From the NCBI GenBank assembly GCA_003141895.1, contig PLNT01000017.1, forward strand, positions 50,099-114,098: 64,000 bases of DNA, read 5' to 3'. The first letter of the stretch is position 1, and the number at the start of each line of letters is the position of its first letter. Positions 6,965 through 16,077 of the stretch are shown in pieces. The notes under the pieces are model-generated. The model made no database searches. It had not been told where the DNA came from and saw only the letters and a program-made list of their open reading frames with translations. Source of the DNA: Bacteroidales bacterium (GTDB taxonomy: Bacteria; Bacteroidota; Bacteroidia; Bacteroidales; VadinHA17). A program made the translations under genes and the position numbers.

Positions 6965-7536
6965 CTTAACCCTTCCCCCCGCCCCTTCCCTTAAACAATA
7001 AGGGAAGGGGAGTGATTTCAGTTAATTGTCTGACTCTTTCATTTATTATTTGGTTTAGAGTATCTGTTATTTTATTAATGTCATCTACCTCCTTGTTTTT
7101 AATTCTGACTACAGAAATCCCCTTCTCCAATAACTTTGAATCCCTTTCTTTATCATACTCCTTTTGTTTTTCATGAATCTTACCATCAACTTCTATAATC
7201 ATTTGGAGTTTTGCACAGTAAAAATCAGCTATAAAAAATTCTACCCAATTCTTATTAACTCTATAGAATATTGGATGTTGCCTTAAGAATTTATAAAAAG
7301 AAAGTTTTCTTCTTCGTAAAATATTCCAAATTATAATTTCACATGGAGTTTGATTATTTCTTAGATCCCTTGCTAGTGAGGTAATCCCGGGGTAACTCTT
7401 ATAATGAGGACGAGGCATTATTTATAATTTCCATTATAAATTTATTAAATTCTCACTCTTAAACATAATTATCTAATATAGATTAATCTAAAGCCCTTCC
7501 CTTATTGTTTAAGGGAAGGGTTTGGGTAGGGTTAAG
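6965..7536. mobile_element. 572-bp element with TTAACCCTTCCC termini enclosing a DUF559 nuclease gene
   Basis: The left end CTTAACCCTTCCC (6965-6977) and right end GGGTAGGGTTAAG (7524-7536, one mismatch to the inverted repeat) match the ends of the 174-bp element at 3379-3552. The inner hairpins CCCTTCCCTT...AAGGGAAGGG lie at 6982-7010 and 7494-7520, again in mirror orientation. Between them is one minus-strand DUF559 gene whose TAA stop (6966-6968) is part of the terminal repeat. I see no obvious target-site duplication. The class of element is unknown; calling it mobile is an inference from the matched full and empty copies. Confidence 0.6.
6966..7418 (-). CDS. DUF559-domain endonuclease-like protein, C-terminus made from a repeat
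   Basis: The 150-residue protein has the DUF559 pattern, a Vsr-like restriction-endonuclease fold: RNNQTPCEIIIWNILRRRKL, LRQHPI, then VEFFIADFYCAKLQMIIEVDG with acidic residues at the expected catalytic strand, and a D-x-E/R-rich segment with ISVVRIKNKEV. Single-strand nicking or double-strand cleavage is plausible but untested for most members. The last 18 residues (starting EITPLPLLFKG) are encoded by the palindrome and terminal repeat. It lies inside the 6965-7536 element. A second, divergent DUF559 gene is at 33971. Confidence 0.8.
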   Translation of the reverse strand: MPRPHYKSYPGITSLARDLRNNQTPCEIIIWNILRRRKLSFYKFLRQHPIFYRVNKNWVEFFIADFYCAKLQMIIEVDGKIHEKQKEYDKERDSKLLEKGISVVRIKNKEVDDINKITDTLNQIINERVRQLTEITPLPLLFKGRGGGKG

Positions 7537-7645
7537 AATAGACAAGGGGGGCAGGAGGGCCCAACCAAATGGACAAAGAAAGGCAGGGGCTAACAAACAG
7601 GAATTGAAAGCATAGCACATGGTATAACTTTAAGCCTTTTCGCCC

Positions 7646-7678
7646 TTGCGCCTTTTTGCCATTTTTTTGTTATCTTTG
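7646..7678 (+). promoter_or_regulatory. Promoter of ileS (TTG-N22-TATCTTTG)
   Basis: TATCTTTG at 7671-7678 is a perfect -7 element. TTG at 7646-7648 gives a 22-bp spacer, inside the 17-23 bp range described for Bacteroidota. The predicted leader to the ATG at 7725 is roughly 40 nt. Confidence 0.6.
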
Positions 7679-7724
7679 TCGGAATTTTTTTAAATAATTC
7701 TGACAACAATAACTATTTGATACA

Positions 7725-10700
7725 ATGGGGAAACGGTTTCCTGAATATAAAGGTCTTGATCTGTCGAAAGTAAACAAAGAGATTCTCACAATATGGGATA
7801 AAAATGATACTTTCAACAGAAGTGTACGTGATGTGAACGGTAAGGGTGAGTTTGTTTTTTATGAAGGTCCACCTTCAGCAAATGGTATCCCGGGTATTCA
7901 CCACGTAATGGCACGGACAATCAAGGATGCAATCTGCCGTTTCAAAACTCAATGCGGATATGAGGTAAAACGTAAGGCAGGATGGGATACCCATGGCCTG
8001 CCTGTTGAACTTGGTGTTGAAACAGCTCTTGGTATTACAAAGGAAGATATTGGTAATAAATCTTCTCCTAAATATATTTCTATTGAAGATTACAACAAGG
8101 AATGCCGCAAGGCCGTAATGAAATATACCGATCTCTGGGAGGATCTTACCCGGAAAATGGGCTACTGGGTGAATATGGACCATCCATACGTGACCTATGA
8201 TAACCGGTATATTGAAACACTCTGGTGGCTTCTCCAGAACCTTTATAACAAAGGACATCTGTACAAGGGATATACTATTCAGCCATACTCACCGGCAGCC
8301 GGTACCGGACTGAGCTCTCATGAACTTAATCTCCCGGGCTGCTATCGTGATGTAAAGGATACTACCTGCATAGCTCTGTTTAAACTGAAAAGGGACAAAA
8401 AATCGGAATTTCTTTATAACAATGCCGATACCGCCGATGTGCATATGATGGCATGGACAACCACCCCGTGGACACTTCCTTCAAACACGGCACTGGCCGT
8501 CGGGAAAGAAATAAAATATATAAAAGTCAGGAGTTTCAACCCCTATTCCGGAGATCCCATAACTGTCATTATTGCTAAAGATCTTTTAAATGGGTTATTT
8601 CCCGAAGCCAATGCATCAATAGAATTTTCAGACTATAAACCGGGCGAAAAAAGGATTCCTTTCAGGGTTTCTGATGAATTCACAGGATCCGAACTCGAAG
8701 GCATAAACTATGAACAGCTGATCGACTGGATGAATCCGGGAGAAGGAGCTTTCAGGGTAATAACAGGCGATTTTGTAACGACTGAAGACGGTACAGGTAT
8801 CGTTCATATTGCTCCCACTTTTGGTGCCGACGACTACAGGGCCGGAAAGGAAAATGGCATTCCTCCCCTGATGGTTAAGAGAAAAGACGGCTCCTTTGGA
8901 CCGATGGTCGATAAAAGAGGATACATGGTCCCGATAGCTGACCTGGATGAAACATTTGTTAAACAAAATGTAAACAAAAAAACTTATTCAGCATTTGAGG
9001 GCCATCCTGTTAAAAATGAATATGACTCAAGTCTTCCTGCCGATGCAGAAACTATCGACGTGGAGATAGCAGTTATGCTTAAGCAACAGGGCAAGGTATT
9101 CAGAATTGAAAAACAGATACACAGCTATCCTCATTGCTGGAGAACTGATAAACCTGTTTTATACTATCCGCTCGATTCATGGTTCATCAAAACAACTGCT
9201 TTCCGCGATCGCATGATAGAACTTAACAATACTATCAACTGGCATCCTCAATCGACGGGTACGGGCAGATTTGGAAAATGGCTCGAAAACCTCGTGGACT
9301 GGAACCTTTCACGTTCACGTTACTGGGGTACTCCTCTTCCGATCTGGATATCTGAGGACAAAAAAGAAGAGAAATGTATCGGCTCGGCAACAGAACTGAA
9401 AAATGAGATTGAGAAATCAATAAAAGCCGGATTCATGAAGAAGAATCCCCTGGCTGAATTTAAAGAAGGAGATAATTCACCTGAAAACTATGAGCATTTC
9501 GACCTGCACCGTCCGTTCGTGGATGATATTTTCCTTGTTAGTAATACAGGTAAGAAAATGTTCCGTGAAGCAGATCTGATAGATGGCTGGTTCGATTCGG
9601 GAGCAATGCCGTATGCCCAGGTGCATTATCCTTTTGAGAATAGGGAAAACTTCAGTGAAATGTTTCCGGCTGATTATGTTGCCGAAGGTGTTGACCAGAC
9701 AAGGGGATGGTTCTTTACACTTCATGCCATAGCAACAATGATTTCTGATTCTGTTGCATTTAAAAATATAATCTCAAACGGCCTTGTCCTCGATAAAAAT
9801 GGCAACAAAATGTCAAAGCGCCTGGGTAATGCCGTTGATGCATTCTCGGCAATCGAAGAATACGGATCCGATCCTCTGAGATGGTACATGATAACCAATT
9901 CTCAGCCATGGGATAATCTTAAATTCGATATTTCGGGAGTGGATGAAGTAAAGCGCAAGTTCTTCGGGACATTATACAATACATATTCATTCTTTTCTCT
10001 CTACGCTAATGTCGATAATTTCAATTATAATGAACCTGAGATCCCTGTAAATGAAAGACCTGAAATTGACCGCTGGATAATTTCCCTTCTTAACTCACTC
10101 ATTAAGGAAGTTACAGAATGTTATAATGGTTATGATCTCACCCGTGCAGGACGCGAAATACAGGATTTTGTAACCGAAAACCTGAGTAACTGGTACGTTC
10201 GTCTGAACAGGAAACGTTACTGGGGCGGCGAATATGACCAGGATAAGCTTGCTGCTTATCAGACTCTTTATGTTTGTCTCGAAACTGTGGCACAGCTTGC
10301 AGCTCCGATAGCACCTTTCTATATGGACAGGCTTTTCAGTGATCTTAATAATGTAACTGAAAGACAAAAGGAGAATTCAGTGCACCTGGTACTGTTCCCT
10401 GAATATGATGAATCGCTTATTGATAAGGATCTTGAGGAAAGGATGGATATAGCCCAGAAAATATCCTCAATGATTCTCGGGCTACGCAGAAAGGTAAGTT
10501 TAAAAGTGCGTCAGCCTCTGGCTCGCATTATGGTCCCTTTTACTGATAAATATTTCAAAGCAAAATTTGAAGCTGTCAAGGACCTGGTATTGGCAGAAGT
10601 CAATGTTAAGGAAGTTGAATATATAGACGATACTGCTTCGATCCTTGTTAAAAAGATAAAACCAAATTTCAAGACACTTGGTCCGAAGTATGGCAAGCTT

Positions 10701-11174
10701 ATGAAGGAAATAAGCAATGCTATTGCAACGCTGACACCCGCGGAAATTATATCTTTTGAAAATAATGGAAATCACTCTTTTACTATTAGTGGTCAGAAGA
10801 TTGTTCTGACAACCGGGGATGTTGAAATTATCTCCGAGGATATTCCGGGATGGCAGGTGGCCAACGATGGTAAGCTGACTGTGGCTCTTGACATTACCGT
10901 TTCAGATGATTTGCGTAATGAGGGTATCGCCCGTGAGTTTGTAAACCGTATTCAGAATATACGCAAGGAGAATGGATATGATGTCACCGATAAGATAACC
11001 GTACTTATTGAAGATCATGATTTTGTTCACGAAGCAGTGAAACAGCATGGTTCATATATTGGTTCGCAGACACTTGCCACAACTGTTGAGCTTGTCGATT
11101 CTATTTCAGGTAATACCAATGAGGTTGACATTGATGAATGGGTGGTGAAGATTTCGGTGAGCAAGAATTCATGA
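7725..11174 (+). CDS. ileS: Isoleucyl-tRNA synthetase
   Basis: The 1149-residue length and motifs fit the larger, eukaryote-like IleRS group. The HIGH-type motif reads PGIHH at residues 56-60, the variant usual in Bacteroidota, and the KMSKS loop is KMSKR at 695-699. The editing (CP1) domain lies between, with AWTTTPWTLPSNTALAVG; after the catalytic core come SWFIKTT, WNLSRSRYWGTPLPIW and GWFDSGAMPYAQ. The enzyme charges tRNA-Ile and clears mischarged valine. In relatives of this phylum ileS is often followed by a DksA-like gene; here that gene is about 4.8 kb upstream instead. Repeats follow the stop directly. Confidence 0.97.
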   Translation: MGKRFPEYKGLDLSKVNKEILTIWDKNDTFNRSVRDVNGKGEFVFYEGPPSANGIPGIHHVMARTIKDAICRFKTQCGYEVKRKAGWDTHGLPVELGVETALGITKEDIGNKSSPKYISIEDYNKECRKAVMKYTDLWEDLTRKMGYWVNMDHPYVTYDNRYIETLWWLLQNLYNKGHLYKGYTIQPYSPAAGTGLSSHELNLPGCYRDVKDTTCIALFKLKRDKKSEFLYNNADTADVHMMAWTTTPWTLPSNTALAVGKEIKYIKVRSFNPYSGDPITVIIAKDLLNGLFPEANASIEFSDYKPGEKRIPFRVSDEFTGSELEGINYEQLIDWMNPGEGAFRVITGDFVTTEDGTGIVHIAPTFGADDYRAGKENGIPPLMVKRKDGSFGPMVDKRGYMVPIADLDETFVKQNVNKKTYSAFEGHPVKNEYDSSLPADAETIDVEIAVMLKQQGKVFRIEKQIHSYPHCWRTDKPVLYYPLDSWFIKTTAFRDRMIELNNTINWHPQSTGTGRFGKWLENLVDWNLSRSRYWGTPLPIWISEDKKEEKCIGSATELKNEIEKSIKAGFMKKNPLAEFKEGDNSPENYEHFDLHRPFVDDIFLVSNTGKKMFREADLIDGWFDSGAMPYAQVHYPFENRENFSEMFPADYVAEGVDQTRGWFFTLHAIATMISDSVAFKNIISNGLVLDKNGNKMSKRLGNAVDAFSAIEEYGSDPLRWYMITNSQPWDNLKFDISGVDEVKRKFFGTLYNTYSFFSLYANVDNFNYNEPEIPVNERPEIDRWIISLLNSLIKEVTECYNGYDLTRAGREIQDFVTENLSNWYVRLNRKRYWGGEYDQDKLAAYQTLYVCLETVAQLAAPIAPFYMDRLFSDLNNVTERQKENSVHLVLFPEYDESLIDKDLEERMDIAQKISSMILGLRRKVSLKVRQPLARIMVPFTDKYFKAKFEAVKDLVLAEVNVKEVEYIDDTASILVKKIKPNFKTLGPKYGKLMKEISNAIATLTPAEIISFENNGNHSFTISGQKIVLTTGDVEIISEDIPGWQVANDGKLTVALDITVSDDLRNEGIAREFVNRIQNIRKENGYDVTDKITVLIEDHDFVHEAVKQHGSYIGSQTLATTVELVDSISGNTNEVDIDEWVVKISVSKNS

Positions 11175-11181
11175 AGCCTAA

Positions 11182-11403
11182 GGGGATTGCTTCGCTTCGC
11201 TCGCAATGACCGGTAATTTGATAATGTACACCGTCATTGCGAGTCCGACGCAGGAGGGCGAAGCAATCCCAGACTCCCATAACAAATTCAACTCACCGTC
11301 ATTGCGAGCCTGACGCAGGAGGGCGAAGCAATCCCAGACTCAAATAACAAATTCAACTCACCGTCATTGCGAGCCTGACGCAGGAGGGCGAAGCAATCCC
11401 AGA
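11182..11403. repeat. GTCATTGCGAG repeats, three forward units in a 65-bp tandem array
   Basis: A reverse unit at 11182-11211 is followed by forward units whose CCGTCATTGC starts at 11231, 11296 and 11361. The period is exactly 65 bp and includes the linker ACTC-A-ATAACAAATTCAACTCA. The near identity of the second and third units points to recent duplication. Confidence 0.85.
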
Positions 11404-11427
11404 CCCCATAAACTGAATTCATTTTCC

Positions 11428-11435
11428 TATATTTG
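11428..11435 (+). promoter_or_regulatory. -7 promoter element (TATATTTG) for the UDP-glucuronate decarboxylase gene
   Basis: A perfect TAnnTTTG match 17 bp before the ATG at 11453. It implies that this gene and dnaG are transcribed separately from ileS, across the repeat array. Confidence 0.5.
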
Positions 11436-11452
11436 TATCATATAACTTCCCT

Positions 11453-12388
11453 ATGAAACGTATATTAGTTACCGGCGGCGCCGGATTTATCGGATCTCAT
11501 CTATGTGAAAGATTACTCAATATGGGACACGAGGTTATCTGTCTCGATAATTATTTCACAGGATCGAAAATGAATATTATTCATCTCCTTAACAATCCAT
11601 TCTTTGAGCTGATCCGGCACGACGTAACAATGCCTCTTTTTATCGAAACGGATGAAATTTATAACCTTGCTTGCCCGGCTTCTCCTATTCACTACCAGTA
11701 TAATGGCATTAAAACCATCAAGACATCGGTGATGGGAGCGATAAACACATTAGGACTTGCAAAACGGACAAAATCAAAAATTCTCCAGGCATCAACAAGC
11801 GAGATTTATGGCGATCCTGAGATACATCCGCAGCATGAAGCTTACTGGGGAAATGTCAATACACTCGGTCCGAGGGCATGCTATGATGAAGGCAAGAGAT
11901 GCGCCGAGACTCTCTTCATGAATTATCATAATCAGAATAAAGTACGGATAAAAATAGCCCGTATCTTCAATACCTATGGTCCGAAAATGAGCTCCCACGA
12001 CGGCAGGGTGGTTTCCAATTTCATTGTCCAGGCACTGCACGGTGAGAACATTACCATCTACGGTGATGGTTCTCATACACGGAGCTTCCAGTACGTTGAT
12101 GACCTCATCGACGGACTTATTAAATTAATGGACACTCCGGATAGTTTTACCGGTCCGGTTAATCTTGGAAATCCGGTAGAGATTACAATAAGTTCTCTTG
12201 CAGAAATGATAATAAACATGACCGGCTCCAAATCAAAAATAATATATCTTCCTCTTCCCCAGGATGATCCTAAACAGCGCAAACCCGATATTACCCTTGC
12301 CAAGGCAGTATTAGACTGGGCTCCGAAGGTAGATGCAGAAACCGGGTTGGCTAAGACTGTGGAGTATTTCAGGAAGAGTTTAAAGTAG
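11453..12388 (+). CDS. UDP-glucuronate decarboxylase (UDP-xylose synthase type SDR)
   Basis: The 311-residue protein is an extended short-chain dehydrogenase. It has the NAD-binding motif GGAGFIGSH near residue 8, [21 protein letters not shown], the catalytic STSEIYGDP and YDEGKRCAE (Tyr-x-x-x-Lys), and RIFNTYGP then [12 protein letters not shown]. This set is characteristic of UXS enzymes, which oxidise, decarboxylate and re-reduce UDP-glucuronate to UDP-xylose. The product feeds cell-surface polysaccharide synthesis in the cytoplasm. It is separated from dnaG by one base and is probably co-transcribed with it. Confidence 0.92.
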   Translation: MKRILVTGGAGFIGSHLCERLLNMGHEVICLDNYFTGSKMNIIHLLNNPFFELIRHDVTMPLFIETDEIYNLACPASPIHYQYNGIKTIKTSVMGAINTLGLAKRTKSKILQASTSEIYGDPEIHPQHEAYWGNVNTLGPRACYDEGKRCAETLFMNYHNQNKVRIKIARIFNTYGPKMSSHDGRVVSNFIVQALHGENITIYGDGSHTRSFQYVDDLIDGLIKLMDTPDSFTGPVNLGNPVEITISSLAEMIINMTGSKSKIIYLPLPQDDPKQRKPDITLAKAVLDWAPKVDAETGLAKTVEYFRKSLK

Positions 12389-12389
12389 C

Positions 12390-14336
12390 ATGATAGACCG
12401 CGCTACCATAGAACGCATTCTTGATGCTGCTCAGATAGTTGATGTGGTACAGGAGTTTGTACCCTTAAAGAAACGGGGTGTAAACTATCTTGGGTTATGC
12501 CCCTTCCATAATGAAAAGACTCCGTCATTTACGGTATCACCTTCGAAAGAGATATTCAAATGTTTCGGCTGCGGGAAGGTTGGCAATTCGGTTAATTTCG
12601 TAATGGAACATGAGCATCTTACCTATCCTGAAGCCCTTAAATACCTGGCAAAAAAATATCACATTGAGGTCATTGAAAAAGAGCTTACACAGGAAGAACT
12701 TGAAAAACAGAATGAAAGGGAAAGTCTTCTTGTTGTCTCATCTTATGCCTCCCGTCAATTTTCTGAAAATCTTTTCCATAGTGATGATGGGATTTCTATA
12801 GGTCTTACATATTTCAAAGAAAGAGGATTCCTCCAGGATACTCTGAAAAAGTTCGAGGTAGGTTACAGTTTTGAAAAGAGGGATGCATTTTCAAAAAAAG
12901 CACTCGAAGACGGGTACAAACAGGATTTCCTTGTCAAAACCGGTCTTTCCATTCAGCATGAGGACCACATTTTTGACAGGTTCGCGGGAAGGGTAATGTT
13001 CCCTATTCATTCCCTTTCAGGACAGGTGCTCGGTTTTGGCGGAAGGGTACTTAAGACTGATGCAAAAACAGCAAAATATCTGAATTCTCCCGAATCGGAA
13101 ATTTATCATAAGAGCAAGATCCTCTATGGAATATTCCAGGCCCGTAAATCGATTACCCAGGAGGACCGCTGTTACCTGGTAGAAGGATATACCGATGTGA
13201 TGTCGCTCCATGAAGCCAATGTGGAAAATGTAGTTGCTTCGTCAGGAACATCTCTCACCCAGGAACAGGTGCGACTGATTAAAAGATTCACACAGAACAT
13301 CACAATCCTTTATGATGGCGATGCTGCCGGCATAAAAGCCTCAATAAGAGGTATTGATCTTGTGCTGGAAGAAGGAATGAATGTCAAGATTGTACTTATT
13401 CCCGATAACGAGGATCCTGATTCCTATTCAAAAAAACTGAGTAACGAGGAATTTCTGAAATTCCTGAAAGAGAATGAAACAGATTTCATCCGTTTCAAAA
13501 CACAACTTCTTCTCTCTGAAGCTAATGATGATCCTGTAAAAAGAGCTGATCTTATTCGCGACGTTGTAAAATCGATCGCGGTCATTCCGGAGGCAATTAC
13601 CAGGACCGTATATATAAAAGAATGCAGTACAGTGCTGGAAGTAAGTGAGCCAATAATTTATAATGAAGTAAACAAGATCAGGCGGCAAAAGAGTTTCCAG
13701 GACAGAAATAAATATCCCGGACCGGAAGATTTACCTGTACTGCCACCTGTTCTGATAAAACCTGTTCACCGTGAAACTGTAACGTACTATTCTGAAAAGG
13801 AGATTATCAGGTTGCTTCTGAAATTCGGAAGTATGGAATTTGAAAGAACAGTAAACAAGGAAGACGGGAAAGAGGAAATGCTGACCGTATCTGATTATAT
13901 TGTCAGGGAAATAACTACAGACGAACTTCTTTTTGATGACAGGGTTTGTTCAAAAATTTTTGCTGATTTCAGGTTTCATTCCGAACACGGTCTCATCACT
14001 GCCGACAAACAATTTGTAAAACATGAGGATCCTGAAATATCAAGTCTCTCGGCTGATCTTCTTGCCGATTCTCATGAACTCAGCACAATCTGGAAGACCA
14101 AGCAAACCTATGTGGAAACAGAGGAAATGAAACTAAAAGAAATCGTTGGTGATGCAGTCCTTAAGTTTAAGAGTGATAAGATCATGATTAAAAGAAAGGA
14201 GATAATGGTGCTGCTCGAAGAAGCTGTTAAAGCTAATGACATTGAAAAAGTGATCCAGCTCCAGAAGAGATATTCCACCCTGAGTGTGGTTTTAGGGATA
14301 ATCTCAAGAAAACTGGGAAACAGGATACTGTTATAA
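12390..14336 (+). CDS. dnaG: DNA primase
   Basis: The 648-residue protein begins MIDRATIERILDAAQIVDVV. The CHC2 zinc finger has C37, H40, C58 and C61. The RNA polymerase/TOPRIM core shows VEGYTDVMSLHEANVENVVA (metal-binding Glu near 265) and LYDGDAAG near 307-313. The C-terminal part, poorly conserved as expected, should bind the DnaB helicase. DnaG makes RNA primers for replication. The start lies one base after the upstream stop. I see no rpoD or rpsU next to it, unlike the macromolecular synthesis operon of enterobacteria. Confidence 0.97.
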   Translation: MIDRATIERILDAAQIVDVVQEFVPLKKRGVNYLGLCPFHNEKTPSFTVSPSKEIFKCFGCGKVGNSVNFVMEHEHLTYPEALKYLAKKYHIEVIEKELTQEELEKQNERESLLVVSSYASRQFSENLFHSDDGISIGLTYFKERGFLQDTLKKFEVGYSFEKRDAFSKKALEDGYKQDFLVKTGLSIQHEDHIFDRFAGRVMFPIHSLSGQVLGFGGRVLKTDAKTAKYLNSPESEIYHKSKILYGIFQARKSITQEDRCYLVEGYTDVMSLHEANVENVVASSGTSLTQEQVRLIKRFTQNITILYDGDAAGIKASIRGIDLVLEEGMNVKIVLIPDNEDPDSYSKKLSNEEFLKFLKENETDFIRFKTQLLLSEANDDPVKRADLIRDVVKSIAVIPEAITRTVYIKECSTVLEVSEPIIYNEVNKIRRQKSFQDRNKYPGPEDLPVLPPVLIKPVHRETVTYYSEKEIIRLLLKFGSMEFERTVNKEDGKEEMLTVSDYIVREITTDELLFDDRVCSKIFADFRFHSEHGLITADKQFVKHEDPEISSLSADLLADSHELSTIWKTKQTYVETEEMKLKEIVGDAVLKFKSDKIMIKRKEIMVLLEEAVKANDIEKVIQLQKRYSTLSVVLGIISRKLGNRILL

Positions 14337-14471
14337 GATACTTTTTGCACAACTCTCTGGATTTTTCTTATATAAAATAAGGTTCTGCAGCTCTGAAGGA
14401 GCTGAATAACAATTTCTTTGTCATTGTATTAGGGGATAAGAGACTTTTAATAATTTCGAAAAACGATATAG

Positions 14472-14574
14472 GGATTCCTCGCTCCGCTCGGAATGACACC
14501 CATTTCTTGTCTGATGGAGGATTCCTTTAACTACACTAAACCACCCTTAATGTCATTCCGAGCGGAGCCCCTAG
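14472..14574. repeat. Inverted-repeat element with GCTCCGCTCGGAATGACA arms
   Basis: An 18-bp arm at 14481-14498 is perfectly inverted at 14551-14568 (TGTCATTCCGAGCGGAGC), with 52 bp between. It lies in the 553-bp gene-free gap after dnaG (14337-14889). The ends resemble, but are not the same as, the GTCATTGCGAG family. Confidence 0.75.
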
Positions 14575-14631
14575 GTTTAAAACAAGGCCATTTGTGTGAT
14601 ATTACTCTCAATTAAATGTGTATAATAGGGT

Positions 14632-14788
14632 AGTTAAACAATAAGGGAAGGGCTTAATGTCGGTATTTATTAGGCTGCAATGTTGCTAAAGTGTAAGATC
14701 AAGTATTAATGATTAAATCATATAATTGACTGAATTTCACCCTCTTCCCTTTTTGTTTAAGGGAAGGGGGAAAGGGGAAAGGGTTAAG
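14632..14788. repeat. Third, partial copy of the TTAACCCTTCCC element (reverse orientation)
   Basis: The right end ...AAAGGGTTAAG (to 14788) and the adjacent hairpin TTCCCTTTTTGTTTAAGGGAAGG match, inverted, the left end of the element at 3379. The flanking CTGAATTTCACC also matches. At the other end only half a hairpin (TTAAACAATAAGGGAAGGG) remains, so the outer terminus is lost. No gene is inside. Confidence 0.7.
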
Positions 14789-14870
14789 AAAAACAAAGGA
14801 AAGTAATTATGTGGCTTCAAGAACATTAAAAACATGAAATTGATTATTACTCCTGATTCATATTTATTAC

Positions 14871-14878
14871 TAAATTTG
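14871..14878 (+). promoter_or_regulatory. -7 promoter element (TAAATTTG) for the lipoprotein gene
   Basis: A perfect TAnnTTTG match 11 bp before the ATG at 14890; no -33 partner at normal spacing. The leader would be very short. Confidence 0.4.
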
Positions 14879-14889
14879 AATAAATAATA

Positions 14890-15798
14890 ATGAAGATGAA
14901 AAGGTCTCTATCCTTACTTTTATTACTTCTCTTGCCTTTCGCCTTTTCCTGCAAGCGAGGAGGGAAAGAGAAAGAATCGTATGTCCCGGTTTTTTCAACT
15001 TACAATTCAGACTCGTTAAAAAAGAAAGTTCCGACAGTCAAGAATGAGATTTATTATGGAATTCTTACTCCTGTTGAGATAAGTACCATCTTCAACAGAC
15101 TTGGCATCCCTTATAATAATGATATATTAAATCCTATAACCAACAAAGATCTGTACCTGAGCAGCTCAAAAGCTTCAATAAACACCGGAATATACGGGGT
15201 CGATTTTGGTTATCTCAAGATATTTGGCCTTGGACAGCAGATGATCGATTATATGGTTACGATCAGGGAGATGAGCAATAAACTCGGAATACCTGATAGT
15301 TATCTCAATGATCCTATCAAAAAGGTACAGAACGATACGTCAGAACCTGACACAATATTTTTTCTTATGAATGATGCTTACACGAAAATGGAAACCCATC
15401 TTCGTGAAGGAGGAAGAGAGAGTACTGCAGGGCTGATGGTTATGGGGGGATGGATAGAGGCGATGTATATTGCCACTCAACTCGTTTATAACCCAGAGAA
15501 ACCTGACGCTGAAGTAATACAGAAAATCTCACAGCAGAAATATACTCTTACAACACTTCTGAGTTTCCTTAAAAACTATTATGATGATCCTGTTGTCGTT
15601 TATTATTCAAAGAAATTAAAGTACCTCAAAAACTATTTCGATTCTTTTGATATCTACTTCAAGAAAGGAGACCTTGAGATTGACACCGCAAAACAGGTTT
15701 TCCGCTCAACAGGAAGTAAAATGACTGTCAGTATCGAAACTCTCAATAAAATAAAGGACTATACCGCCAAACTCAGGACTGAGATGGTGAAACCGTAG
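14890..15798 (+). CDS. Lipoprotein of unknown function
   Basis: The 302-residue protein starts MKMKRSLS, has a long leucine-rich signal segment and a lipobox ending FAFSC with the lipidated Cys at residue 21, so it should be anchored in a membrane facing the periplasm or outside. The rest is mostly helical by composition, with no cysteine cluster, catalytic motif or repeat that I recognise. The gene has its own probable promoter and stands between repeat blocks. The downstream alpha-2-macroglobulin gene is 279 bp away, so a functional link is not evident. Confidence 0.75.
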   Translation: MKMKRSLSLLLLLLLPFAFSCKRGGKEKESYVPVFSTYNSDSLKKKVPTVKNEIYYGILTPVEISTIFNRLGIPYNNDILNPITNKDLYLSSSKASINTGIYGVDFGYLKIFGLGQQMIDYMVTIREMSNKLGIPDSYLNDPIKKVQNDTSEPDTIFFLMNDAYTKMETHLREGGRESTAGLMVMGGWIEAMYIATQLVYNPEKPDAEVIQKISQQKYTLTTLLSFLKNYYDDPVVVYYSKKLKYLKNYFDSFDIYFKKGDLEIDTAKQVFRSTGSKMTVSIETLNKIKDYTAKLRTEMVKP

Positions 15799-15849
15799 TA
15801 TGGCCTCCAAACCAACTTGTTCGGGGTTAATTGATTCCAAATAGATACC

Positions 15850-15963
15850 GGTCATTGCGAGGATCCGCCAGCCGGCGGAGACGAAGCAATCCTTTTCATG
15901 CAAAACGAAGCTAACTGATATATTGCTCACCCGGAAAGATTGCTTCGCTTTGCTCGCAATGAC
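15850..15963. repeat. Pair of inverted GTCATTGCGAG repeats, one carrying a nested palindrome
   Basis: The forward unit (15850-15893) is split by TCCGCCAGCCGGCGGA (15864-15879), a 6-bp-arm palindrome absent from the other units. A reverse unit follows at 15930-15963. The same GGATCCGCCAGCC junction is found at 2734-2757. Confidence 0.75.
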
Positions 15964-16077
15964 CCTGATTTAATAGGATTTTACCTCAATTTAGGGGGGA
16001 AGTGGGCTTCCTAAACACATTTTTTTTGTATATTAGTTACTCTAATCTGATTAACTGTAAAACCAATTCCCCTGAAG

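Noticed and set aside
11231..11403. CRISPR array
   Set aside because: The 65-bp units repeat including their linkers, number only three, and there are no cas genes; spacers are not unique.
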